The notes beneath the pieces were generated by a model. It ran no database searches. It was not told where the DNA came from and saw only the letters and a list, made by a program, of their open reading frames with translations. Position numbers and translations under genes: made by a program. Below are positions 8,656 through 16,204 of a DNA stretch of 64,000 nt, in pieces (position 1 is the first letter of the stretch; each line of letters begins with the position of its first letter). The stretch is from Mycetocola_A sp015752285 (GTDB lineage: Bacteria > Actinomycetota > Actinomycetes > Actinomycetales > Microbacteriaceae), in assembly GCF_015752285.1 (NCBI RefSeq), contig NZ_JADOUY010000002.1:248001-312000 (forward strand). Direction: 5' to 3'.

Positions 8656-8661
8656 AGTCTA
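8656..8661 (-). promoter_or_regulatory. Probable -10 box (TAGACT) of sodA
   Basis: TAGACT on the minus strand would give a leader of about 54 bases before the sodA ATG, which has its own GAGGAG. No clear -35 hexamer is seen. The same hexamer serves as the likely -10 of uvrA, uvrB, rpsA and the HGxxPAAW gene in this window. Confidence 0.45.
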
Positions 8662-8703
8662 GTCAGGTCATCCCATCAACCGGGTCCTCATGACGGGAGC
8701 ACG

Positions 8704-9696
8704 TCAGACGTCGTCCAGGTCAGGCGGGAGGTTTGCGTCGGTGCCGGGGAGTCCGAGATCCTGTGCCCGTTTGTCTGCCATGGCGAGAAGCCGGCGGATG
8801 CGCCCAGCGATGGCGTCCTTCGTCATCGGCGGATCGGCGTGGTGACCGAGTTCGTCGAGGCTCGCCTCACGGTGGTTCAGACGCAGTTCACCGGCGTACC
8901 GGAGATGCTCGGGGATGTCGCCGGAAAGGATTTCCATGGCTCGTTCCACCCGGGCGCACGCGGCGACGGCCGCCTGCGCCGAACGGCGGAGGTTCGCGTC
9001 GTCGAAGTTCACGAGCCTGTTCGCGGTCGCGCGGACCTCGCGGCGCTGGCGCAGTTCCTCCCACGCCTTCACCGTTCCGAGGGCGCCCATGAGTACGAGC
9101 ATCGCGCTGATGGCTTCGCCGTCACGGATGACCACACGGTGGACTCCACGCACTTCGCGCGCCTTCGCGGAGACGCCGAGTCGGCCAGCCGCGCCGACGA
9201 GGGCCATGGCCGACTCGTTTCCGGGGCAGGTGACTTCCAGGGCGGCTGATCGACCGGGGTCGGTGAGCGTGCCTGCTGCGAGGAATGCGCCTCGCCACAC
9301 GGCGGCCAGCTCGGCTCGCGTGCCTGTCGTCAGCCGGTTGGGCAGTCCGCGGATCGGCCGACGCCTGGCGTCGAGGAGTCCGGTCTGCCTGGCGAGTGTT
9401 TCGCCGCCGTCCTGGACCCGAACGAGGTAGCTCTCGCCACGGCGGGTTCCTGACCCGCTGATCATGCTCACATCGCTGCGGACACCGTACAACTCTGCAA
9501 GGTCTTTACGGATGCGTCGCGCGAGCTGGGGCGTGTCGAGTTCGCTTTCGATGGCGATACGACTCGAGATGAGGTGGAGCCCACCGCTGAAGCGAAGGAT
9601 CGAGGTGAGCTCCGCTGCTCGTACGGCTGTCTTCGTTTCCACGATTCCGGCCAGTTCTTCTTTGACCTCAGCAGTCAGTGCCAATCGTTGTCCCAT
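8704..9696 (-). CDS. whiA: DNA-binding protein WhiA
   Basis: WhiA is a transcription factor needed for sporulation septation in Streptomyces and present in nearly all Gram-positive bacteria, where it is linked to cell division. The 330-residue protein has the expected N-terminal domain (ALTAEVKEELAG at the start), the degenerate LAGLIDADG homing-endonuclease-like fold in the middle (GAFLAAGTLTDPG, about residues 135-147) and a C-terminal helix-turn-helix region (about residues 225-315, RRSAQAAVAACARVERAMEIL and TKDAIAGRIRRLL). It follows rapZ by 36 bases in the conserved order uvrC-rapZ-whiA. Confidence 0.95.
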   Translation of the reverse strand: MGQRLALTAEVKEELAGIVETKTAVRAAELTSILRFSGGLHLISSRIAIESELDTPQLARRIRKDLAELYGVRSDVSMISGSGTRRGESYLVRVQDGGETLARQTGLLDARRRPIRGLPNRLTTGTRAELAAVWRGAFLAAGTLTDPGRSAALEVTCPGNESAMALVGAAGRLGVSAKAREVRGVHRVVIRDGEAISAMLVLMGALGTVKAWEELRQRREVRATANRLVNFDDANLRRSAQAAVAACARVERAMEILSGDIPEHLRYAGELRLNHREASLDELGHHADPPMTKDAIAGRIRRLLAMADKRAQDLGLPGTDANLPPDLDDV

Positions 9697-9732
9697 CTCG
9701 TGTGTTCATGTGTATTCGGCAGCGCTGCGCTG

Positions 9733-10608
9733 TTATTCGCGCCCGAGGTCGCGGTGTTTGACGCTTACAGCGACACCCGGCAGCTGCGCGAGCCGGTCGG
9801 CGAGTTGCAGTGCGAGGGCGACCGAGCGGTGCTTACCGCCGGTGCAGCCGATCGCGAAGGTGGCGAATCGCTTGTTCTCGCGCTGATATCCGGCGAGAAC
9901 CGGGGTGAGGGCAGTGGCATAACTGTCCAGGAATTCCTGGGCGCCCGGCTGCCCGAGTACGAAGTCGCTGACTTCGGCGTCCAGTCCAGTATGCGGCCGC
10001 AACTCGGGAACCCAAAACGGGTTGGGAAGGAATCGGGCGTCTGCGACCGTGTCGGCATCCGATGGAAGTCCGTATTTGAAACCGAAGCTCATCACGGTGA
10101 GCTTGACCCCCGGAGTTCCCTCGGCAGCGAAGTACTCGGACACTTTCGTGGCCAGCTGGTGCACGTTGAGATCTGAGGTGTCGATGACGATGTCGCTCGA
10201 CTCGCGGATGGTCGCCAGGCGCGCACGTTCGCTGGCGATGCCGTCGAGGATCGTTCCGCCGCCCTGTAACGGGTGGGGTCGGCGTACGGCGTCGAAGCGT
10301 CGGACGAGGGCCGCGTCCGTGGCGTCGAGGAAGACGACGCGAAGCTTGGTGCCCGACCGGAGCGACTGGATCATCTGCTGCAGGTCGCTGAAGAAGTCGC
10401 GCCCGCGGACATCGACAACCGCGGCGATTCGCGGGAGGGCGCCCTCAGCGCGCTCGGCAAGGTCGATCAGGGGCTTGAGCATCTGGGGCGGGAGGTTGTC
10501 GACGACGTACCAGTCGAGATCCTCGAGGGCGTTCGCCACCGTCGACCTGCCCGCGCCGGACATGCCGGTGACGATCAGTACTTCCTGCTGAGGGATCGGC
10601 TGTTCCAC
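9733..10608 (-). CDS. rapZ: RapZ-family nucleotide-binding protein
   Basis: The family contains E. coli RapZ, an adaptor that targets GlmZ sRNA for RNase E cleavage; in actinobacteria the target is not established. The 291-residue protein has a Walker A motif at residues 15-23 (GMSGAGRST) and the C-terminal family signature GCTGGKHRSVALA. The start is GTG at 10608 with AGGAACCCG before it. It lies between uvrC and whiA, the standard neighbourhood in actinobacteria, and is probably co-transcribed with them. Confidence 0.93.
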   Translation of the reverse strand: MEQPIPQQEVLIVTGMSGAGRSTVANALEDLDWYVVDNLPPQMLKPLIDLAERAEGALPRIAAVVDVRGRDFFSDLQQMIQSLRSGTKLRVVFLDATDAALVRRFDAVRRPHPLQGGGTILDGIASERARLATIRESSDIVIDTSDLNVHQLATKVSEYFAAEGTPGVKLTVMSFGFKYGLPSDADTVADARFLPNPFWVPELRPHTGLDAEVSDFVLGQPGAQEFLDSYATALTPVLAGYQRENKRFATFAIGCTGGKHRSVALALQLADRLAQLPGVAVSVKHRDLGRE

Positions 10609-10678
10609 CGGGTTCCTGCACTTTCCGTGTCGTCGCGGAGTCGTCGGAGAATCGACGTGATGAGGCTTCTCCCCCAGC

Positions 10679-12565
10679 CTACCGACTGTTCAACTGGGCA
10701 TGGATTGCTGTCGCGAGAGCCGGCCCGATGCCGGCGACCTCGGTGATGGCGTCTGGAGCCGCCTCCTTGAGCCTGGCGACGGAGCCGAAATGACGCAGGA
10801 GAGCCTTCACCCTGGCTGGCCCGAGCCCCGGGATGTCTGCGAGCACGCTGGAGATGTCTTTACGGCGTTTCGTGCGCTGGTAGGTGATGGCGAACCGGTG
10901 GGCCTCATCCCTGACCCGTTGCAATAGGAACAGGGCTTCGGAGTTCCTCGGAAGGATGACCGGGTAATCGCTGTCCGGCAGCCAGATCTCTTCGAGGCGC
11001 TTGGCCATCCCGGCGAGCTGGATGTCTGTCCGGCCGGATTCGAGCAAGGCGCGTTGAGCAGCCTGGACCTGGGGCTGACCGCCGTCGACGATGAGAAGTT
11101 GCGGCGGATACGCGAACTTGCGGGGTTTGGCGACGGCGTCGGCTTCAGGGTCGGTGTCGTCGGGCTCTGGTTCAGGATGGGTGAGGTAGGCGAGCCGTCG
11201 GCTGAGGACCTGGTAGATCGATTCGGTGTCGTCGGTGGACTCGGCGATACTGAATCGCCTGTACTGGTCTTTTCGTGCCAGGCCGTCTTCGAAGACGACC
11301 ATCGACGCAACGATGTTCGTGCCAGACAGGTGCGAGACGTCGAAACACTCGATGCGCAGAGGAGCCTGTTCCATGCCGATGGCATCCTGAATGTCGGTGA
11401 GTGCCTGGGAGCGGGCGACGAAATCCGCGCTCCGGCGGGTTTTGTAGAGCTTGAGCGCATTTTTCGCGTTGATCTCCGCGGTTTGCATCAGCGCGGCCTT
11501 CTCGCCCCGCTGCGCCGTGCGCAGACGCACCTTTCCTTTTCCGCGCAAACCGGCGAGCCAGGCTTCGAGCTCGACGGCATCCTCGGGTAGCTCGGGCACC
11601 AGGATCTCGCGCGGGATGTCGACGACCCCGCCGGAATCGTATGCTCGCTGCAGGATGCTGTCGACCAGTTCGGCGGCGGACAGGTCGAGTTCCTTGTCGA
11701 CCGTCCACGACCGGACACCGCGGATGCGTCCTGAACGGACGATGAACTGCTGGACGGCTGCAGAGAGTTCATCGTGGGCCAGCCCGAAAAGATCCGAGTC
11801 GACCGAGTCCTTCAGCACGACGGCACTCTTGTCGAGAACGGCCTCGAGTGCCTGCAGGCGGTCGCGGTACCTGGCGGCGGACTCGTAGTCCTGCACGGCG
11901 GCGGCTTCACGCATGCGTTTCGTCGCCTCGGTGGTGAACCGCTTGTCGTTCCCGTTCATGAAGCTCACGAAATCGTCGACCAGATGGCGATGCTCGTCGA
12001 TGGTGACGCGTCCGGAGCACGGACCGCCGCAGCGTCCGATCTGCCCGGGGAAGCAGGGCCGGCCGGACTGCATCGCCCGTTTGTAACTGGAGTCGGAACA
12101 GGTTCTGATCGGAAAGGCCTTGACCATCAGGTCGATGGTCTCGTGCACCGCCCAGATCTTCGGGTACGGCCCGAAGTATTTGGCGCCCCGAATCCGTGGG
12201 TTTCTGGTTACCAGGACGCGGGGGGCCTCGTCTCCGAGAGTGACCGCCATGTACGGGTAGGTCTTGTCATCGCGGAACTTGACGTTGAACGGTGGCTCGA
12301 ACTCCTTGATCCAGGTGTACTCGAGTTGGAGCGCATCGATGTCACTCCCGACGACGGTCCATTCGACCCCGGTCGCTGTCGTGACCATTCGTCTGGTGCG
12401 TTCGTGCAGGCTCGGCAACGGCGCGAAATAGTTGCTGAGCCTGGCACGGAGATTTTTCGCTTTGCCCACGTAGAGCACGCGACCGGAGTCGTCACGGAAC
12501 CGGTACACGCCCGGGCTGGTCGGAATCTCACCGGGGCGAGGTCGGTAGCTGAGGGTCGATGCCAC
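10679..12565 (-). CDS. uvrC: Excinuclease ABC subunit C
   Basis: Makes both incisions around lesions marked by UvrA and UvrB. The 628-residue protein shows the GIY-YIG 3'-nuclease domain (about residues 15-95, GVYRFRDDSGRVLYVGKAK), a UVR UvrB-binding motif near residues 205-240, the RNase H-like 5'-nuclease domain (about 380-540, ECFDVSHLSGTNIVASMVVF), and tandem helix-hairpin-helix motifs at the C-terminus (IPGLGPARVKALLRHFGS). The start is GTG at 12565, one base after the uvrA stop codon ends, so uvrC depends on the uvrA transcript and therefore on its damage-type promoter. Confidence 0.97.
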   Translation of the reverse strand: MASTLSYRPRPGEIPTSPGVYRFRDDSGRVLYVGKAKNLRARLSNYFAPLPSLHERTRRMVTTATGVEWTVVGSDIDALQLEYTWIKEFEPPFNVKFRDDKTYPYMAVTLGDEAPRVLVTRNPRIRGAKYFGPYPKIWAVHETIDLMVKAFPIRTCSDSSYKRAMQSGRPCFPGQIGRCGGPCSGRVTIDEHRHLVDDFVSFMNGNDKRFTTEATKRMREAAAVQDYESAARYRDRLQALEAVLDKSAVVLKDSVDSDLFGLAHDELSAAVQQFIVRSGRIRGVRSWTVDKELDLSAAELVDSILQRAYDSGGVVDIPREILVPELPEDAVELEAWLAGLRGKGKVRLRTAQRGEKAALMQTAEINAKNALKLYKTRRSADFVARSQALTDIQDAIGMEQAPLRIECFDVSHLSGTNIVASMVVFEDGLARKDQYRRFSIAESTDDTESIYQVLSRRLAYLTHPEPEPDDTDPEADAVAKPRKFAYPPQLLIVDGGQPQVQAAQRALLESGRTDIQLAGMAKRLEEIWLPDSDYPVILPRNSEALFLLQRVRDEAHRFAITYQRTKRRKDISSVLADIPGLGPARVKALLRHFGSVARLKEAAPDAITEVAGIGPALATAIHAQLNSR

Positions 12566-15457
12566 CTATCCGGCCTTACGGGCGACGATCTCGCCGGCCT
12601 CAAGAACCTCCTTGAGGTAATACCCGGTGTGGCTCTTCTTGACGGTGGCAAGCTTTTCGGGAGTCCCGGTCGCGAGCACGCGGCCACCGCCCGCTCCACC
12701 CTCAGGCCCGAGGTCGATGAGCCAGTCGGCGGACTTGATGACGTCGAGGTTGTGCTCGATGACGATGACCGTGTTGCCTTTGTCGACGAGGCTGTTGAGC
12801 ACGAGCAGAAGCTTGCGGACGTCTTCGAAGTGCAGCCCCGTCGTCGGCTCGTCGAGCACGTAGATGCTGCGACCGTTCGTGCGCTTCTGCAGTTCCGTCG
12901 CGAGCTTCACCCGCTGGGCCTCACCACCGGACAGCGTCGTCGCGCTCTGGCCGAGCCGGACATACCCGAGACCGACCTCGACCAGAGTCTTCAGGTAGCG
13001 GTGGATCGACGTGATCGGTTCGAAGAAGTCCGCCGCCTCGGCGATCGGCATGTCGAGGACCTCGGCGATGTTCTTGCCTTTGTAGTGCACCGACAGGGTG
13101 TCGCGGTTGTAGCGCGCTCCCCCGCACACTTCGCAGGCGACGTACACGTCAGGGAGGAAGTTCATCTCGATCTTGATCGTTCCGTCACCCGAGCAGGCCT
13201 CGCAGCGTCCGCCCTTGACGTTGAAGCTGAACCGGCCGGGCAGGTAGCCGCGGGTCTTGGCTTCGATCGTCTCGGAGAAGAGGGTACGGATGCGGTCGAA
13301 GACCCCCGTGTACGTGGCCGGGTTGGAGCGCGGTGTGCGACCGATCGGTGCCTGGTCGACGTGGATCACCTTGTCGAGCTGGTCCAGACCGGTGACACGG
13401 GTGTGCTTGCCTGGAACCTTGCGTGCGCCGTTGAGCTTGTTGGCGAGTACACGGTAGAGCACGTCGTTGACGAGCGACGACTTGCCCGACCCGCTCACAC
13501 CGGTGACGGCGGTGAAGGTGCCGAGCGGGAAGTCGACGGTCACCTTGTGCAGGTTGTTCGCTTCGGCGCCGACGACCGAGATCATCCGTTCCGGGTCGAC
13601 CGGGCGGCGGGTGTCCGGGATCTCGATCTCCTTGCGGCCGGAGAGGTAGTCGCCCGTCAGCGACCGCGTGTTGGCCAGCAGGTCGTCGTACGATCCGGAG
13701 TGCACGACGGTGCCGCCGTTGACGCCCGCGCCTGGGCCGATGTCGACGATCCAGTCGGCCGTGCGGATCGTGTCTTCGTCGTGCTCGACCACGATGAGGG
13801 TGTTACCGAGGTCGCGCAGCGTCACGAGTGTCTGGATGAGTCTGCGGTTGTCGCGCTGATGAAGCCCGATGCTCGGCTCGTCGAGCACGTAGAGCACCCC
13901 GGTGAGCCCGGACCCGATCTGGGTCGCGAGGCGAATGCGCTGTGCCTCACCTCCGGAGAGCGATCCGGCGGTGCGAGACAGGTTGAGATAGTTGAGGCCG
14001 ACCTGGATGAGGAAGTCGAGCCGCACCTTGATCTCGCGGAGCACCTGGGCGGCGATCATGCCCTCACGGTCGCTCAGTTCCATGCGGTCCATGAAGGCGC
14101 GGGCATCGCTGAGGCTCAGTTCGGCGACGTCGGCGATGTTGACGCCGTGGATGAGAACGCTGAGGACCTCGGGCTTGAGCCGCTTGCCGTCGCACACGGG
14201 GCACGGGATCTCGCGCAGGTACTCCGCCCAGCGCGCGCGCTGCACATCGGTCTCTGCCTGGGCGTACTGTCGTTCGATGTACGGCATCACGCCTTCGAAA
14301 CCCGAGGTGTAGCTCACCTCACGCCCGTAGCGGTTCTTCCACTTGACCTTGACCTTGAAGTTCTCACCGCGGAGGACGGCCTCCTGGACCTTCTTCGGCA
14401 GCTTCTTCCACGGGGTGCGCAGAGAGAAGTCGAGGTCGCGGGCGAGACCCTCGAGGAGTTTCTCGTAGTACTGGTAGAGGCCCTTGCCCTGCGTCGTCCA
14501 CGGGATGATGACCCCGTCGTCGATGCTGAGCTCTGAGTCTCCGATGAGGAGGTCCTGATCGACGGACATCCGCGTGCCGAGCCCCGAGCACTCGGGGCAG
14601 GCGCCGAACGGCGCGTTGAAACTGAACGTGCGCGGCTCGATCTCCGTGAGCTGCAGCGGGTGGTTGTTCGGGCAGGACAGCTTCTCGCTGTACGACCGGA
14701 TCGAATCGGCCCCCTCTTCGTCGACGAGTTTGATCTGTACCAGCCCGTCGGTGAGGCCGAGGGCGGTTTCGAGTGAATCGGTCAGCCGGCTGAGGGCCTC
14801 AGGCCCAGCGACGAGTCGGTCGACCACGACGGAGATGTCGTGCTTGTACGACTTCTTGAGGACCGGTGGTTCGTTCAGCTGGATCTGCTCACCGTCGACC
14901 ATGGCGCGGGCGAAGCCCTTCGCGGCGAGCTCTTTGAAGAGGTCGACGAACTCGCCCTTCTTCTGCGACACGACCGGGCTCATCACCATGTACCTGGTGC
15001 CGGTTTCGAGTTCCATCAGCTGGTCGGCGATCTGCTGCACCGTCTGGCGCTGGATGGGCTCGCCACACTCAGGACAGTGCGGAACGCCGATGCGAGCCCA
15101 CAGCAGTCGCATGTAGTCGTACACCTCGGTGATGGTGCCGACGGTCGAACGCGGGTTGCGGTTGGTCGACTTCTGGTCGATCGACACCGCCGGGCTCAGG
15201 CCTTCGATGAAATCGACGTCTGGACGGTCGACCTGACCGAGGAACTGGCGCGCATACGCCGAGAGCGACTCGACGTAGCGACGCTGCCCCTCGGCGAAGA
15301 TCGTGTCGAAGGCCAGGGACGATTTTCCGGAACCGGACAGGCCGGTGAAGACGACGAGCGAGTCCCTGGGGATGTCGAGGTCGACGTTGTGCAGGTTGTG
15401 CACGCGGGCACCGCGGACGCTGAGCTTTGATGCTGAATTTACCTTCGAAATTGACAC
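12566..15457 (-). CDS. uvrA: Excinuclease ABC subunit A
   Basis: ATPase dimer that recognises bulky DNA lesions and loads UvrB. The 963-residue protein has two ABC modules: Walker A motifs GLSGSGKSS (residues 39-47) and GVSGSGKSS in the second half, two signature motifs LSGGEAQR, and CxxC zinc modules (CPECGE, CEACSGDG, CEVCGGARY). The start is GTG at 15457. No ribosome-binding site precedes it; instead TAGACT ends six bases upstream, so the mRNA is probably leaderless. It heads uvrA-uvrC-rapZ-whiA and diverges from pcm. Confidence 0.97.
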   Translation of the reverse strand: MSISKVNSASKLSVRGARVHNLHNVDLDIPRDSLVVFTGLSGSGKSSLAFDTIFAEGQRRYVESLSAYARQFLGQVDRPDVDFIEGLSPAVSIDQKSTNRNPRSTVGTITEVYDYMRLLWARIGVPHCPECGEPIQRQTVQQIADQLMELETGTRYMVMSPVVSQKKGEFVDLFKELAAKGFARAMVDGEQIQLNEPPVLKKSYKHDISVVVDRLVAGPEALSRLTDSLETALGLTDGLVQIKLVDEEGADSIRSYSEKLSCPNNHPLQLTEIEPRTFSFNAPFGACPECSGLGTRMSVDQDLLIGDSELSIDDGVIIPWTTQGKGLYQYYEKLLEGLARDLDFSLRTPWKKLPKKVQEAVLRGENFKVKVKWKNRYGREVSYTSGFEGVMPYIERQYAQAETDVQRARWAEYLREIPCPVCDGKRLKPEVLSVLIHGVNIADVAELSLSDARAFMDRMELSDREGMIAAQVLREIKVRLDFLIQVGLNYLNLSRTAGSLSGGEAQRIRLATQIGSGLTGVLYVLDEPSIGLHQRDNRRLIQTLVTLRDLGNTLIVVEHDEDTIRTADWIVDIGPGAGVNGGTVVHSGSYDDLLANTRSLTGDYLSGRKEIEIPDTRRPVDPERMISVVGAEANNLHKVTVDFPLGTFTAVTGVSGSGKSSLVNDVLYRVLANKLNGARKVPGKHTRVTGLDQLDKVIHVDQAPIGRTPRSNPATYTGVFDRIRTLFSETIEAKTRGYLPGRFSFNVKGGRCEACSGDGTIKIEMNFLPDVYVACEVCGGARYNRDTLSVHYKGKNIAEVLDMPIAEAADFFEPITSIHRYLKTLVEVGLGYVRLGQSATTLSGGEAQRVKLATELQKRTNGRSIYVLDEPTTGLHFEDVRKLLLVLNSLVDKGNTVIVIEHNLDVIKSADWLIDLGPEGGAGGGRVLATGTPEKLATVKKSHTGYYLKEVLEAGEIVARKAG

Positions 15458-15463
15458 CTGATG

Positions 15464-15485
15464 AGTCTACGTCGACCCACTGACA
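15464..15485 (-). promoter_or_regulatory. DNA-damage-type (PafBC/RecA-independent) promoter of uvrA
   Basis: On the minus strand TGTCAGTG (15485-15478), eight bases, then TAGACT (15469-15464), then six bases to the GTG start. This matches the mycobacterial RecA-independent damage promoter tTGTCRGTG-N8-TAnnnT, recognised with the PafBC activator. The string CGATGTCAGTGG plus seven bases plus TAGACT is repeated exactly in front of uvrB. Motif match is seen directly; PafBC control is inferred. Confidence 0.7.
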
Positions 15486-15508
15486 TCGCCGTCCTCGCGG
15501 TGGACAAT
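15480..15508 (+). promoter_or_regulatory. Promoter of pcm, overlapping the uvrA promoter
   Basis: CTGACA (15480-15485), a 17-base spacer, and GACAAT (15503-15508), followed by six bases and the ATG at 15515. The -35 hexamer is the complement of the TGTCAG in the uvrA damage box, so activator binding for uvrA would cover the pcm -35. Confidence 0.5.
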
Positions 15509-15514
15509 GAGACA

Positions 15515-16204
15515 ATGCACGGCTACGCAGCCCGGCGCGAGGCGATGGTCGCGACGCAGATCCAGGCGAGGGGCATCAGCGATCGACACGTTCTGGATGC
15601 CATGCGCCGGGTTCCGCGGGAAGAATTCGTTCGCGCCTCGTCCCGGGAGAGCGCATACGAGGACCATCCGCTTCCGATCGCCGATGGGCAGACGATCTCG
15701 CAGCCGTACATCGTCGCGCTGACAGCTGAGGCCGCACTGCTCGACCGCTCGAGCTGTGTGCTCGATGTCGGCACAGGCTCAGGTTATGCGGCGGCAGTAC
15801 TGGCCGAGATCGTCGACAGCGTGGTCTCGATCGAACGGCATCCCGGTCTCGCCCGCAGCGCCGCCGCTGTGCTCGCGCGGCTCGGCTACGACAACGTGGA
15901 GGTCGTGATCGGCGATGGAAGCCTCGGCTGGCCGGCCGCCGCGCCGTATGACGCGATCGTCGTCGCGGCCGCCGCGCCGCGGGTTCCGCAACCCTGGCTC
16001 GATCAACTGAGCGTGGGCGGGAGAATCATCCTGCCTGTCGGGGTTCCCCGATACGGTCAGCGACTTCAGCGGATCACCCGGACGGGAATCGGCCCTCCCC
16101 GAATCGATGACCTCGGCGGCGTAACGTTCGTTCCGCTTCTCGGACGGTACGGCGTCGACGGATCGCCGGTCAGCCCAGGTGGCCCGCCTTCTCCATCTGC
16201 CTGA
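15515..16204 (+). CDS. pcm: Protein-L-isoaspartate O-methyltransferase
   Basis: Methylates isoaspartyl residues in aged proteins with S-adenosylmethionine so that they can revert to aspartate. With the ATG at 15515 the protein has 229 residues, close to the family's usual 210-230, with the substrate-loop motif TISQPYIVALT (residues 60-70) and SAM-binding motif VLDVGTGSGYAAA (82-94). An in-frame ATG at 15461 is possible but would lie inside the uvrA promoter and lacks a ribosome-binding site; 15515 has a well-spaced promoter for a leaderless mRNA. The 3' end overlaps the end of convergent uvrB by 35 bases. Confidence 0.85.
   Translation: MHGYAARREAMVATQIQARGISDRHVLDAMRRVPREEFVRASSRESAYEDHPLPIADGQTISQPYIVALTAEAALLDRSSCVLDVGTGSGYAAAVLAEIVDSVVSIERHPGLARSAAAVLARLGYDNVEVVIGDGSLGWPAAAPYDAIVVAAAAPRVPQPWLDQLSVGGRIILPVGVPRYGQRLQRITRTGIGPPRIDDLGGVTFVPLLGRYGVDGSPVSPGGPPSPSA

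Noticed and set aside
11774..14536. 920-codon open frame on the plus strand
   Set aside because: It is antisense to uvrC and uvrA, has no family resemblance and the low-complexity composition of a high-GC shadow frame. The same holds for 49121-50770, 19681-21279 and 16797-17882.
15451..15456. TTGACA as -35 of a plus-strand promoter
   Set aside because: No -10-like hexamer lies 16-18 bases downstream; the CTGACA-N17-GACAAT pair nearer pcm fits better.
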